A stretch of DNA of 13,001 bases. Source: Gp6-AA40 sp050742535. GTDB lineage: Bacteria > Acidobacteriota > Vicinamibacteria > Vicinamibacterales > UBA2999. Made by a program: the position numbers and the translations under genes. Of this stretch, positions 1-9,832 are shown piece by piece (the first letter of the stretch is position 1; the number at the start of each line of letters is the position of its first letter). The DNA lies in the NCBI GenBank assembly GCA_050742535.1, contig JBOGIQ010000152.1, positions 1-13,001 on the forward strand, given 5' to 3'. The notes under the pieces are model-generated. The model had not been told where the DNA came from. It ran no database searches and saw only the letters and a list, made by a program, of their open reading frames with translations.

Positions 1-72
1 GGGTTCAGAGGGTTCAGTCGGTGCAGGACAGCACCTACTGCACTTTCTGCACCCCCTGAACCCCCTGAACCC
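1..72. repeat. Imperfect inverted repeat at the window edge
   Basis: Bases 1-26 and 47-72 are inverted copies of each other with about three mismatches in 26 positions. Each arm is built from repeated GGGTTCAG blocks ending in GGTGCAG. The 20-base loop (27-46) contains the stop codon of the minus-strand TPR gene (35-37), and the right arm lies inside that gene's last codons. The transcript could fold into a long hairpin and act as a terminator or 3' stabiliser, but no T-run is visible within the window. It looks like a member of an interspersed repeat family. The left boundary is unknown because the window begins here. Confidence 0.7.
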
Positions 73-1735
73 TTGAACCTACTGGTGCCAGCAAGCCCGG
101 GTCTACAGGAGGCCCGGGCGAGTGCACGACATCATCCTTCGCCCACGGCTCCCGACAGGGTTGACGCTGCTCGTAGCGCCGCAGGTTCGCGGCCATGCGC
201 GCGGCTTCTTTTGTGAAACCCGCTTGCCGGGCCGCGTCCAGAACCCCACGCTGAATCGCCACGGCGTCGGCAAACTGCCCCTGTTCGGCCAGCGCCATGC
301 CCAGGGTTTCACCGAGATCCAGAGTCTGCTGGGTTGCCAGCAGTCGCTCGACGATCGTCTGCGCCTGCCGGCCGTCGCGAATCCGATCGTCCGGCGCCGC
401 CGCTAACAATCGGGCGAGCGCATGCTGGAAGTCAGGACGATCCGGGTGCTGGCGCGCGGCATCGGCGAACCAGTCGCGCGCCTCGCGGTACTTCCCGAGG
501 CGCACGAGCGCCATCCCGTACCCGAACCGGGCGTCGGCCGCCTTCGGGCTGACGCGCAGCGCCTCACGGTAGGGTTCCATCGACCCCTCAACGCGTCCCG
601 CACGGCGCATGGCATCCCCGAGAGCAGTGTAGGCCTCGACGTAATGCGGACTGAATCGCACGGCCTCCGACAGGTGTCTGATAGCGTCGGCGCCGCGTCC
701 GCCCGAGGCCATCAGCACGCCGAGGCTGTAGTGGGCCTTGCCGGCCGTCTCGTCGAGGCCGTTTTCCGGAGCGAGACGGATGGTTTCCTCGAACCACTTG
801 ACGGCTCCAGGAATGTTGCCGTTCAGATAGAGCGCGGTCCCCATCTTGTGGCGCAGCGATCGTCCAAGTGTCGTGGTGCCTGGCGTGATATCCACACCCT
901 GCTTGAAGAACTCCGCGGCCGCCTTGAAGTCCCGCTGCTCGAGCGCACGCACGCCGCGGAGCTCGAAGGACAGGCCGGTCTGCAGCGCCAGGTCCAGCTC
1001 CTCACGGAACGGATCCGGCACGCGGACCTCCGTGTCGCGCCACTGCTTCAGCTGCGCCTCGGCCTTCGCCGTGTCGCCGAGCCCGCGGTACGCCATCGCG
1101 AGCGGTGAATGGATGCTCGCGAGCGAGGCATCGATCGACAACGCTTCCTCGAGCGCCGACACGGCGCGGCCGTAGTCGCGGCGGGCCAGCGCCGACTGAC
1201 CGAGACCGGCGAGCACCGCGGGCTCGCGCGGCGCGAGCTCCCGGGCGCGCGCGAAGAGCGGCTCCGCCTGATCCGCCTGACCTTGATCCAGGTACATCCG
1301 GCCGAGCCAGATCAAGGTCGGCACGTCGTCGGGCACGATCTCCAGCACGCGCCTGAACGCGGCTATCGACCCGGCGACGTCCCCTTTGCCCTTGTGGACG
1401 TGCGCGAGCAAGTAGGGCCATCGCGGCTCACGCGGCATGAGCTGCTGTGCGTTCAGGTAGGCGGGCGCGGCGGCATCGAAGTATTCGCCGGCCTGCAGGA
1501 CCATACCCACCCCGCCATATGCCTGTCCGCGCTCGGTGTCGGTGGCGCCGGGGCGCGCGATGGTCTGCCGCATGGCCTCGAAGCGCTCCCGCACCTGTTG
1601 CTGCGACGGTGCGTCCATGCGGGAGAGATCCGGCAAGGTGACCTCGCGGAGCGCCGGCGCCGGGGGTGTCGACGGCGAAGAGTGGCATGCGGCGCCGATC
1701 ACGACGAGCAGGCAGACGCACTGCCGTCCGATCAT
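35..1735 (-). CDS. TPR-repeat lipoprotein, downstream partner of an FG-GAP/UnbV lipoprotein
   Basis: The predicted 566-residue protein begins with a short hydrophobic signal ending in a lipobox-like GAAC, with Cys17 as the likely lipidation site. Serial tetratricopeptide repeats follow from about residue 60 to 540, with recurring signs such as LAPREPAVLAGLG, ALARRDYGRAVSALEEAL and LGDAMRRAG. TPR arrays are protein-binding scaffolds, so this is probably an envelope-anchored adaptor; the partner is unknown. I chose the ATG at 1733-1735 because it starts the signal peptide, overlaps the stop of the upstream gene (ATGA), and has AGGGGA seven bases upstream. The frame is open further upstream, but that part is antisense-type shadow within the neighbouring gene. 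The last eleven residues (VQGVQGVQKVQ) come from the edge repeat, so the ancestral protein probably ended a little earlier, after the PCREPW segment. Confidence 0.9.
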   Translation of the reverse strand: MIGRQCVCLLVVIGAACHSSPSTPPAPALREVTLPDLSRMDAPSQQQVRERFEAMRQTIARPGATDTERGQAYGGVGMVLQAGEYFDAAAPAYLNAQQLMPREPRWPYLLAHVHKGKGDVAGSIAAFRRVLEIVPDDVPTLIWLGRMYLDQGQADQAEPLFARARELAPREPAVLAGLGQSALARRDYGRAVSALEEALSIDASLASIHSPLAMAYRGLGDTAKAEAQLKQWRDTEVRVPDPFREELDLALQTGLSFELRGVRALEQRDFKAAAEFFKQGVDITPGTTTLGRSLRHKMGTALYLNGNIPGAVKWFEETIRLAPENGLDETAGKAHYSLGVLMASGGRGADAIRHLSEAVRFSPHYVEAYTALGDAMRRAGRVEGSMEPYREALRVSPKAADARFGYGMALVRLGKYREARDWFADAARQHPDRPDFQHALARLLAAAPDDRIRDGRQAQTIVERLLATQQTLDLGETLGMALAEQGQFADAVAIQRGVLDAARQAGFTKEAARMAANLRRYEQRQPCREPWAKDDVVHSPGPPVDPGLLAPVGSRVQGVQGVQKVQ

Positions 1736-3471
1736 TTGCCGGTCCCCTGTTTCAGGGTCGTCCAGCGATCGCCCGGCTGATTCGTCCACGATTCCACCGC
1801 TCCATCCGGCCACTGGACACGGACGGTCACGGGGCCGGTCGACGCTCCAAGACCGACGAGGACGCGCGGATCGTTGGCCGACGCATAGCTCCCATCGGAT
1901 CGCGCACGGCGCATCAGCTCCGGGCCGGAGCCGCGCGCGACCCACACACGCGCTCCGATCATGTCCCGCCCGGCGATGCCCGTCAGGCGAAGGCCGAGCC
2001 AGTGGCTGCGATTTCCGACGTTGTTGAGAAAGAGACGGGTCGGGCCGCTGGTCGTGCCGACCGCGACATCCACGTCGCCGTCGTTGTCGATGTCGCCGAA
2101 GGCGGCGCCGCGGCTGATGTCGAGCAGCGTGAACGGCTCGCCGCCCTGCGCCGACACGTCCTCGAAGCGGCCGTTGCCGAGGTTGCGATACAGCTGATTG
2201 AGCATTTTCAGCGGGAAGGGATCGTTGGCCCGCGCCTGCGCCTCGATCGTCGACACGCTCCCGTTGAGCGTGATCAGATCCAGCCACGAGTCGTTGTCGT
2301 AATCGAACCAGGCCGTGCCGAACCCTGTCTTCGCAAGACTTGGCGCGCCAAGCCCCGACGCAGCCTTACGGTCTTCGAAGACACCATTCCCGGTGTTCTG
2401 ATACAGGATGTTCATCTGCGCCAGCCAGTTGGTGACGAACAGGTCTTCGTCACCGTCGTTGTCGAAGTCGCCGGCATCGATGCCCATACTGGCTTCCGCG
2501 TTGCCCTGCCCGTTCACCGCGGCGCCGTTCAGGAACGCCATGTCCTTGAACGTGCCGTTCTTCTGGTTCATCCACAACTGATTCGCCATCCCGTCGTTGC
2601 CGACGTAGATGTCGAGCCATCCGTCGTTGTTGAAGTCGGCCGTCGACACGCCGAGCGCGGGGCCATACACTCCGCTCTCGAGCGCCGCACCGCTCACGTC
2701 GGCGAAGGTCCCGTTGCCGCGGTTGCGATAGAGCTTGTCCGGCTGCGGCCGGTAGCTCTTGGGGGGGCAATAGTCGGGCTGACCGGTGAGGCCGATGCAG
2801 TCGATATCGCCGTCGACGCTGTAGACGAGATAGTTGCCGACATACAGGTCGAGCCAGCCGTCTCGATCGATGTCGACGAATGCCGCCGAGACGCCCCAGC
2901 CGCCCTTGTTCGACGTGCCGGTCTTTGCCGTGACGTCGCTGAATGTGCCGTTCCCGTTGTTGCGGAGCATCACGCTTTCGGTGAGGCCGGTGCGATAGAT
3001 GTCGACGAAGCCGTCGTTGTCGATGTCTGCCGCCGCCACCCCCATGCCGTAGGTCACGATGTCGATGCCGGCCTCGGCGGTGACGTCGCTGAAGCGGAGG
3101 CGTCGCTGCCCGTCCGGGCCAACCGTCAGATCGTTGCGGAACAGGCGGTCGCGCAGCGGGCCCCTTGGGGGAAACAGCGCGTCCTTGACGCTTTTGCCAC
3201 GCCCGAGCATCTGTCCCTGCACCAGGTATAGGTCGAGGTCGCCGTCGTTGTCGTAGTCGAGCAGCCCCACGCCCGGCGCCATGATTTCCGGGTAGTAGAG
3301 CTGACCCGACATCCCGTTGAAGTGAACGAAATCGATGCCGGACTCAGCCGCGTGCTCGTCAAACCATCCCTGGTTGGATGCCGGCTGCGATGACGCGGGC
3401 GTAGAAGAAGTGCCGCCGCAGCCCGGCAGCCAGAGACACGCCAGCGCGGCGACGAGCAAGCGTCTCGGCAT
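1732..3471 (-). CDS. CRTAC1/UnbV-like FG-GAP repeat lipoprotein with C-terminal ASPIC/UnbV domain
   Basis: The 579-residue product has a signal peptide with lipobox LPGC (Cys18), so it is probably a membrane-anchored periplasmic or surface lipoprotein. Seven Asp-rich loops of the form DxDxDG near residues 72, 149, 200, 279, 335, 390 and 460 (for example DYDNDGDLDLYL and DIDNDGDVDVAV) are typical of calcium-binding FG-GAP/VCBS beta-propeller blades; NGTF turns lie between them. About residues 500-572 (RSHWLGLRLTG, GARVWV, VRVQWPDGAVESW) match the ASPIC/UnbV domain. The family occurs in bacteria and as cartilage acidic protein 1 in animals; its bacterial role is unclear. The ATG at 3469-3471 is chosen because the signal peptide starts there. 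A TTG 69 bases upstream would add an unlikely Pro-rich leader. No clear Shine-Dalgarno is seen. It overlaps the TPR gene, suggesting translational coupling. Confidence 0.92.
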   Translation of the reverse strand: MPRRLLVAALACLWLPGCGGTSSTPASSQPASNQGWFDEHAAESGIDFVHFNGMSGQLYYPEIMAPGVGLLDYDNDGDLDLYLVQGQMLGRGKSVKDALFPPRGPLRDRLFRNDLTVGPDGQRRLRFSDVTAEAGIDIVTYGMGVAAADIDNDGFVDIYRTGLTESVMLRNNGNGTFSDVTAKTGTSNKGGWGVSAAFVDIDRDGWLDLYVGNYLVYSVDGDIDCIGLTGQPDYCPPKSYRPQPDKLYRNRGNGTFADVSGAALESGVYGPALGVSTADFNNDGWLDIYVGNDGMANQLWMNQKNGTFKDMAFLNGAAVNGQGNAEASMGIDAGDFDNDGDEDLFVTNWLAQMNILYQNTGNGVFEDRKAASGLGAPSLAKTGFGTAWFDYDNDSWLDLITLNGSVSTIEAQARANDPFPLKMLNQLYRNLGNGRFEDVSAQGGEPFTLLDISRGAAFGDIDNDGDVDVAVGTTSGPTRLFLNNVGNRSHWLGLRLTGIAGRDMIGARVWVARGSGPELMRRARSDGSYASANDPRVLVGLGASTGPVTVRVQWPDGAVESWTNQPGDRWTTLKQGTGK

Positions 3472-3782
3472 TGGACGGAAGCGTACAGAAAAGACGGGCA
3501 AAGGGGGAAGCGGCGGCGGGACTTGTCCGCCGAAGCGCAACAGCGCCTGGCGTGAAGGCGGAAAGTGTTACGATCGCAAGGCTTCTCTGAAAGGTTCCTT
3601 CACTGCCCGGATCAGACTCACCCCACGACGATCCGCTCGTTGATTTTCCGTTGCGGGACACGGATTCGCCACGTACGGGTACGTCTATCCGGCTGACGCC
3701 GGACTCTTCAGATCGCATCGGGATGGATGTGGCCTCGACGGCTGTCGTGGAGGCGGAATCCCTGCATCAGGAGCCGGATCGC
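3472..3782. other. Divergent intergenic region between the lipoprotein pair and the PEGA-car genes
   Basis: This 311-base stretch lies between two divergently transcribed units and should hold promoters for both. The only promoter-like element I can point to is a weak TACGAT at 3569-3574 on the plus strand, without a convincing -35 box. The frame of the PEGA gene stays open back to about 3651, with an ATG at 3723 and a TTG at 3651, so the right third may be coding if the PEGA protein starts earlier than I propose. No RNA gene or riboswitch was recognised. Confidence 0.5.
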
Positions 3783-4463
3783 ATGGCGTACGCGGAGCCG
3801 CCGCTCTTCGCCTCGACCATCGAGGAACCGCGCCGCCGCAGCGGGTTGGGCATCTGGTTTACCGCCGCCGCGTCGCTCGTGCTTGGCATCGTCATCGGCT
3901 TCGCGAGCGGGTACCGCTCCGGACAGGGGTCGCCGGGCGGTCCGCCGACGGTCGAGAGTCTGGCGCCGACGTCGGGCGCGGCGTCGCCAGGACAGCCGTT
4001 CAGCGAGTCGTCTGTTCCTGATCCCGTCCGGGTCGAGCCGGAGGAGATTGTTCCGGCTCCGACTGCTCCCCGCCCGGTCGAGCCGCCTGGCGCGCCGCCC
4101 GTGGGGCGGACCCTGTCGGGTCGGCCTGCCGCGTCTGACCCCGGGGTCCCCACGGCGCCCGCGCCGCGGGGTGGCGTGGCGCGCCCCACGATCACACCAC
4201 CGAAGCAGGTCGTTCCTCCGCCGGCCGTGGTGGAAGAGAAGCCGCCGCTGACCGGGCCCGCCTCGCTCCAGGTGGTGTCCCGTCCTGCCGGTGCCGAGGT
4301 CATCGTCGACGGAAAGTCAGTCGGGCGGACTCCACTGTCCATGGAGATGAGTCCTGGGTCACATGACGTTCGTCTGTCGCTGCCGGGATTCAAGGGTTGG
4401 GCGACGAGCGTCGATGTGAAGCCAGGAGTCACGACGCGGGTGTCTGGATCGCTGGAGCAGTGA
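3783..4463 (+). CDS. Single-pass membrane protein with Pro-rich linker and C-terminal PEGA domain
   Basis: With this start the product has 226 residues: a short cytoplasmic N-terminus, one transmembrane helix at about 22-44 (GIWFTAAASLVLGIVIGF), a Pro/Ala/Gly-rich linker to about residue 157, and a PEGA domain at 158-226. The PEGA domain shows its usual pattern: SLQVVSRPAGAEVIVDGKS, GRTPLSM, PGSHDVRLSLPGF. PEGA domains are small beta folds found in surface and signalling proteins; the function here is unknown. I favour the ATG at 3783 because AGGAG (3769-3773) lies nine bases upstream. The in-frame ATG at 3723 gives 20 more residues and remains possible, but has no clear ribosome site. The TGA at 4461-4463 shares its A with the carA ATG, so the gene is probably cotranscribed with carA despite no known link to carbamoyl phosphate. 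Confidence 0.83.
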   Translation: MAYAEPPLFASTIEEPRRRSGLGIWFTAAASLVLGIVIGFASGYRSGQGSPGGPPTVESLAPTSGAASPGQPFSESSVPDPVRVEPEEIVPAPTAPRPVEPPGAPPVGRTLSGRPAASDPGVPTAPAPRGGVARPTITPPKQVVPPPAVVEEKPPLTGPASLQVVSRPAGAEVIVDGKSVGRTPLSMEMSPGSHDVRLSLPGFKGWATSVDVKPGVTTRVSGSLEQ

Positions 4464-5602
4464 TGAACGCGATCCTCGCACTCGAAGACGGGACCTGGTA
4501 TCAGGGCGTCGCCGCCGGCGCCACCGGTGGGACCTCCGGGGAGGTCGTCTTCAACACCAGCATGACCGGCTACCAGGAGGTGCTGACCGACCCTTCCTAC
4601 GCCGGCCAGATCGTGACCATGACGGCGCCGCAGATCGGCAACTACGGCGTGGCGCCGGGCGATGCGGAATCGGAGTCGCCGCGCGTGGCCGGGTTCGTCA
4701 TGCGCGAAGCGTCGCCGCTCGCCAGCAACTGGCGCGCCGACGGCACCCTGCGCGACTACCTCACCCGCCATCACATCGTCGCCATCGCGGACATCGACAC
4801 CCGGGCGCTGACGCGCGTGCTTCGCAACGCCGGTGTCATGCGCGGGGTCATCGCGACCGGGCAGGTCGATCCGGCGGCGCTGGTCGAGAAGGCGCGCGCG
4901 ATCCCGAAGATGGAAGGCGCGGATCTGGTTCAAGGGGTGACGTGCGACAGCGCGTTCGAATGGCGCCAGTACCCGGGCCGGGTCGGCGATGCGGATCACG
5001 CGGAGTTCGGCATTCTGCCGGAAGCCAAAGCGAAGCGCCGGCTGCGCGTCGCCGCGTACGACTTCGGCGTGAAATACAACATCCTGCGCCGGCTCGACGC
5101 CTACGGCTGCGACGTGCACGTCTTTCCGGCGTCGGCGCCCGCGTCGGAGCTCCGCAAGATAGAACCGGACGGCATCTTTCTCAGCAATGGCCCCGGCGAT
5201 CCGGCGGCGCTGCCGTATGCCATCGACAACGTCCGCGAGCTGGTGAACGCCGACGTGCCGATGTTCGGCATCTGCCTCGGGCACCAGATTCTGGGCCTGG
5301 CCGTCGGCGGCAAGACCTTCAAGCTGAAGTTCGGCCACCGCGGCGCCAATCATCCGGTGAAGGAACACCAGTCAGGCAAGGTCGAGATCACCTCGCAGAA
5401 TCACGGCTTTGCGGTCGACCCGCAGTCGCTGCCATCCGACGTCACCGTCACGCACACCAACCTGTACGACGGCACCGTTGAAGGGTTCCGCCACCTGACG
5501 AAGCCGATTTTTTCAGTCCAGTACCATCCCGAGGCGTCGCCCGGCCCGCACGACGCGGATTACCTGTTCAGGCAATTCATCGAATCGATGGAGAAGCGAT
5601 AG
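4463..5602 (+). CDS. carA: Carbamoyl-phosphate synthase small subunit (glutamine amidotransferase)
   Basis: CarA hydrolyses glutamine and passes ammonia to CarB for carbamoyl phosphate synthesis, the shared first step of the pyrimidine and arginine routes, in the cytoplasm. The 379-residue length is close to the E. coli protein (382). The N-terminal small-chain domain (about 2-145) carries TGYQEVLTDPSYAGQIV and PQIGNYGV. The class I amidotransferase domain follows from about residue 195. The catalytic Cys271 lies in GICLGHQ, and the triad His355 and Glu357 in YHPEASPGP, so the enzyme looks active. The start at MNAILALEDG gives the canonical N-terminus. Its ATG overlaps the stop of the PEGA gene by one base, with GGAG five bases upstream. 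carB follows 103 bases downstream in the same direction. Confidence 0.98.
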   Translation: MNAILALEDGTWYQGVAAGATGGTSGEVVFNTSMTGYQEVLTDPSYAGQIVTMTAPQIGNYGVAPGDAESESPRVAGFVMREASPLASNWRADGTLRDYLTRHHIVAIADIDTRALTRVLRNAGVMRGVIATGQVDPAALVEKARAIPKMEGADLVQGVTCDSAFEWRQYPGRVGDADHAEFGILPEAKAKRRLRVAAYDFGVKYNILRRLDAYGCDVHVFPASAPASELRKIEPDGIFLSNGPGDPAALPYAIDNVRELVNADVPMFGICLGHQILGLAVGGKTFKLKFGHRGANHPVKEHQSGKVEITSQNHGFAVDPQSLPSDVTVTHTNLYDGTVEGFRHLTKPIFSVQYHPEASPGPHDADYLFRQFIESMEKR

Positions 5603-5616
5603 TCACATGCGACGAA

Positions 5617-5681
5617 CCGCGGAGACGCTGAGACGCGGAGAAACTAGAATCTTATGACTCCGCGACTCCGCGACTCCGCGG
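5617..5681. repeat. Long imperfect hairpin repeat in the carA-carB gap
   Basis: Two 24-base arms (5617-5640 and 5658-5681) are inverted copies with three mismatches, separated by a 17-base loop. The right arm is itself built of tandem CTCCGCGA units, and the left arm of GCGGAGAC-like units. No T-run follows, so a classical terminator is unlikely. It resembles short interspersed palindromic repeats of the CGCGGAGACGCGGAG type scattered through many bacterial genomes. It widens the gap between two genes that are often closely spaced and could change the relative expression of carA and carB. Confidence 0.75.
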
Positions 5682-5705
5682 CCCGTGCGGGTGGAAACCC
5701 TTCGC

Positions 5706-8966
<3,261 letters not shown>

Positions 8967-9065
8967 AGGTCCGCCTAAAGGCGGACACTACGTGTATCGA
9001 GGTCCGCCTGAAGGCGGACACTACGTGTATCGAGGTCCGCCTAAAGGCGGACACTACGTGTATCG
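8967..9065. repeat. Three tandem 33-base hairpin units directly after carB
   Basis: Units at 8967-8999, 9000-9032 and 9033-9065 are identical except for one base (TAAA in the first and third, TGAA in the second). Each contains a near-perfect palindrome of 8-base arms, GTCCGCCT and AGGCGGAC, around a 2-base loop, followed by the constant tail ACTACGTGTATCG. The hairpins lie at 8969-8986, 9002-9019 and 9035-9052. Their position right after the stop suggests a role in transcription ending or mRNA 3' protection, or simply a REP-like mobile palindrome. There is no T-run. The same hairpin appears inverted at 11271-11328. Confidence 0.92.
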
Positions 9066-9170
9066 ACCCGCCGAATTCGGTTTTCGATCTCGTCGCTGAC
9101 GTACCGGAACCGTGCCCGCGCGCGCCGCGCATTTGTGTGCAGACGACGATTTCGGGCGCGAATCACTCCG

Positions 9171-9221
9171 GTTCAGCTAGGCATCTCTCTTGGAGCCTCC
9201 CGCGCCCGGAGGCCAAGGATC
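9171..9221 (+). promoter_or_regulatory. Leader of the first secreted paralogue: sigma-54-like element and ribosome site
   Basis: GTTCAGC (9171-9177) is followed by GGCATCTC-TC-TTGGAG (9180-9195) and GGAGG (9208-9212), nine bases before the ATG at 9222. The block is repeated upstream of the second paralogue with the same spacing from GGCATCTC to the ATG. GG-N10-GG at 9180-9193 has the geometry of a -24/-12 sigma-54 promoter, except that the expected GC at -12 is GG. If this is a promoter, the transcript would start just upstream of the ribosome site. A conserved RNA leader or plain duplication is the alternative. Confidence 0.5.
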
Positions 9222-9662
9222 ATGAGGGTTCTGCTGTTGTTTGCTGCTCTTGCAGTGCCGGCGATGCCGGTTGCGGCGCAGACGAAGACGGGCACGTCAA
9301 CCGTCACCAAATCGACCACCACAAGAGCCGCCAAGACGACGCGTACCGCCACACCCGTCAAGAGTGTCGCGGCGATTCCGGCGGAGCCGGTCATCGAACT
9401 GCCGGTCGATGGAAAGATCGTGCTGGGCAACATCATGAAGATGCGTCTTCGCTCGCTGCTCATCGGCAGCACGATGACCTACGACGACGCCGTCACCGGG
9501 TGGCGGAACCGTAGTCAGCTGGTTGCCGCCATCGACGCCGCGAGTTACAGGAACTTGCCGTTCCCGGCCATCCATCACGAGGTGACGGCGAACAACATGT
9601 TCGTCGTGGACGCGGTCGCGGTCGTGCGGGGCGCGACGGCCGCACCGATCGCGCTACAGTAA
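9222..9662 (+). CDS. Small secreted Thr-rich protein, diverged paralogue of the 9833-10423 product
   Basis: The 146-residue product starts with a clear Sec signal peptide (MRVLLLFAALAVPAMPVAA, predicted cut after Ala19). A Thr/Lys-rich linker follows (about 20-48; TKTGTSTVTKSTTTR). The C-terminal domain, about residues 65-135, contains YDDAVTGWRNRSQLVAAIDAA at about 87-107. This aligns with the next secreted protein around its GFPNQGQFIKAINA segment, with shared A-x-x-G-[FW]-x-N-x-x-Q-[FL]-[IV]-x-A-I and a later N-rich helix. No enzyme motif is visible and I do not know a function. The family resembles uncharacterised secreted acidobacterial proteins with a GF-N-GQF motif (from memory). The start is fixed by the signal peptide and by GGAGG nine bases upstream. 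The gene has its own leader and is separated from the next gene by 170 bases. Confidence 0.78.
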   Translation: MRVLLLFAALAVPAMPVAAQTKTGTSTVTKSTTTRAAKTTRTATPVKSVAAIPAEPVIELPVDGKIVLGNIMKMRLRSLLIGSTMTYDDAVTGWRNRSQLVAAIDAASYRNLPFPAIHHEVTANNMFVVDAVAVVRGATAAPIALQ

Positions 9663-9780
9663 TTAGGGTACGGGCCGACTCAGCTGTGCCGTTCCCGATC
9701 CGTTGACAGAGGTATCGAAACCGAGCACTTTTGACTCGTGCAATGCTGTGTAGGGCCGATATTCCGGTGCAGTCTGGCTA

Positions 9781-9832
9781 GTTCAGCAGTGGCATCTCGT
9801 TTGGAGTAATCAGGCCCTGGAGGAAATAGACC
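9781..9832 (+). promoter_or_regulatory. Leader of the second secreted paralogue: duplicated sigma-54-like element
   Basis: GTTCAGC (9781-9787), GGCATCTC-GT-TTGGAG (9791-9806) and GGAGG (9819-9823) repeat the arrangement seen upstream of the first paralogue. From the first GG to the ATG at 9833 the spacing is identical, while the bases between the blocks differ (TAATCAGGCCCT against CCTCCCGCGCCC). Conservation of blocks but not of spacers argues for function. TGGCAT-N5-TTGGA is close to the sigma-54 consensus TGGCAC-N5-TTGCA but has GG in place of the critical GC. Confidence 0.52.

Noticed and set aside
1666..3231. 521-codon plus-strand open frame opposite the FG-GAP gene
   Set aside because: It mirrors the repeated Asp-rich loops as VVDV/VEV-like runs; no domain or ribosome site was seen.
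3508..3530. GGCGGGAC-TT-GTCCGCC hairpin as another copy of the 8967 repeat family
   Set aside because: The arms are in reverse order, one base is bulged, and the tail is missing; likely a chance GC-rich palindrome.
3767..5368. 533-codon minus-strand open frame opposite the PEGA gene and carA
   Set aside because: Composition is typical of an antisense shadow, and both plus-strand genes are supported by motifs and coupled starts.
8967..9065. CRISPR array
   Set aside because: Units are directly contiguous with no distinct spacers, are palindromic throughout, and number only three; no cas gene is near.
9703..9731. Sigma-70 promoter with TTGACA at 9703-9708
   Set aside because: The matching -10 position reads CACTTT, a poor fit, and the conserved block closer to the gene explains the region better.
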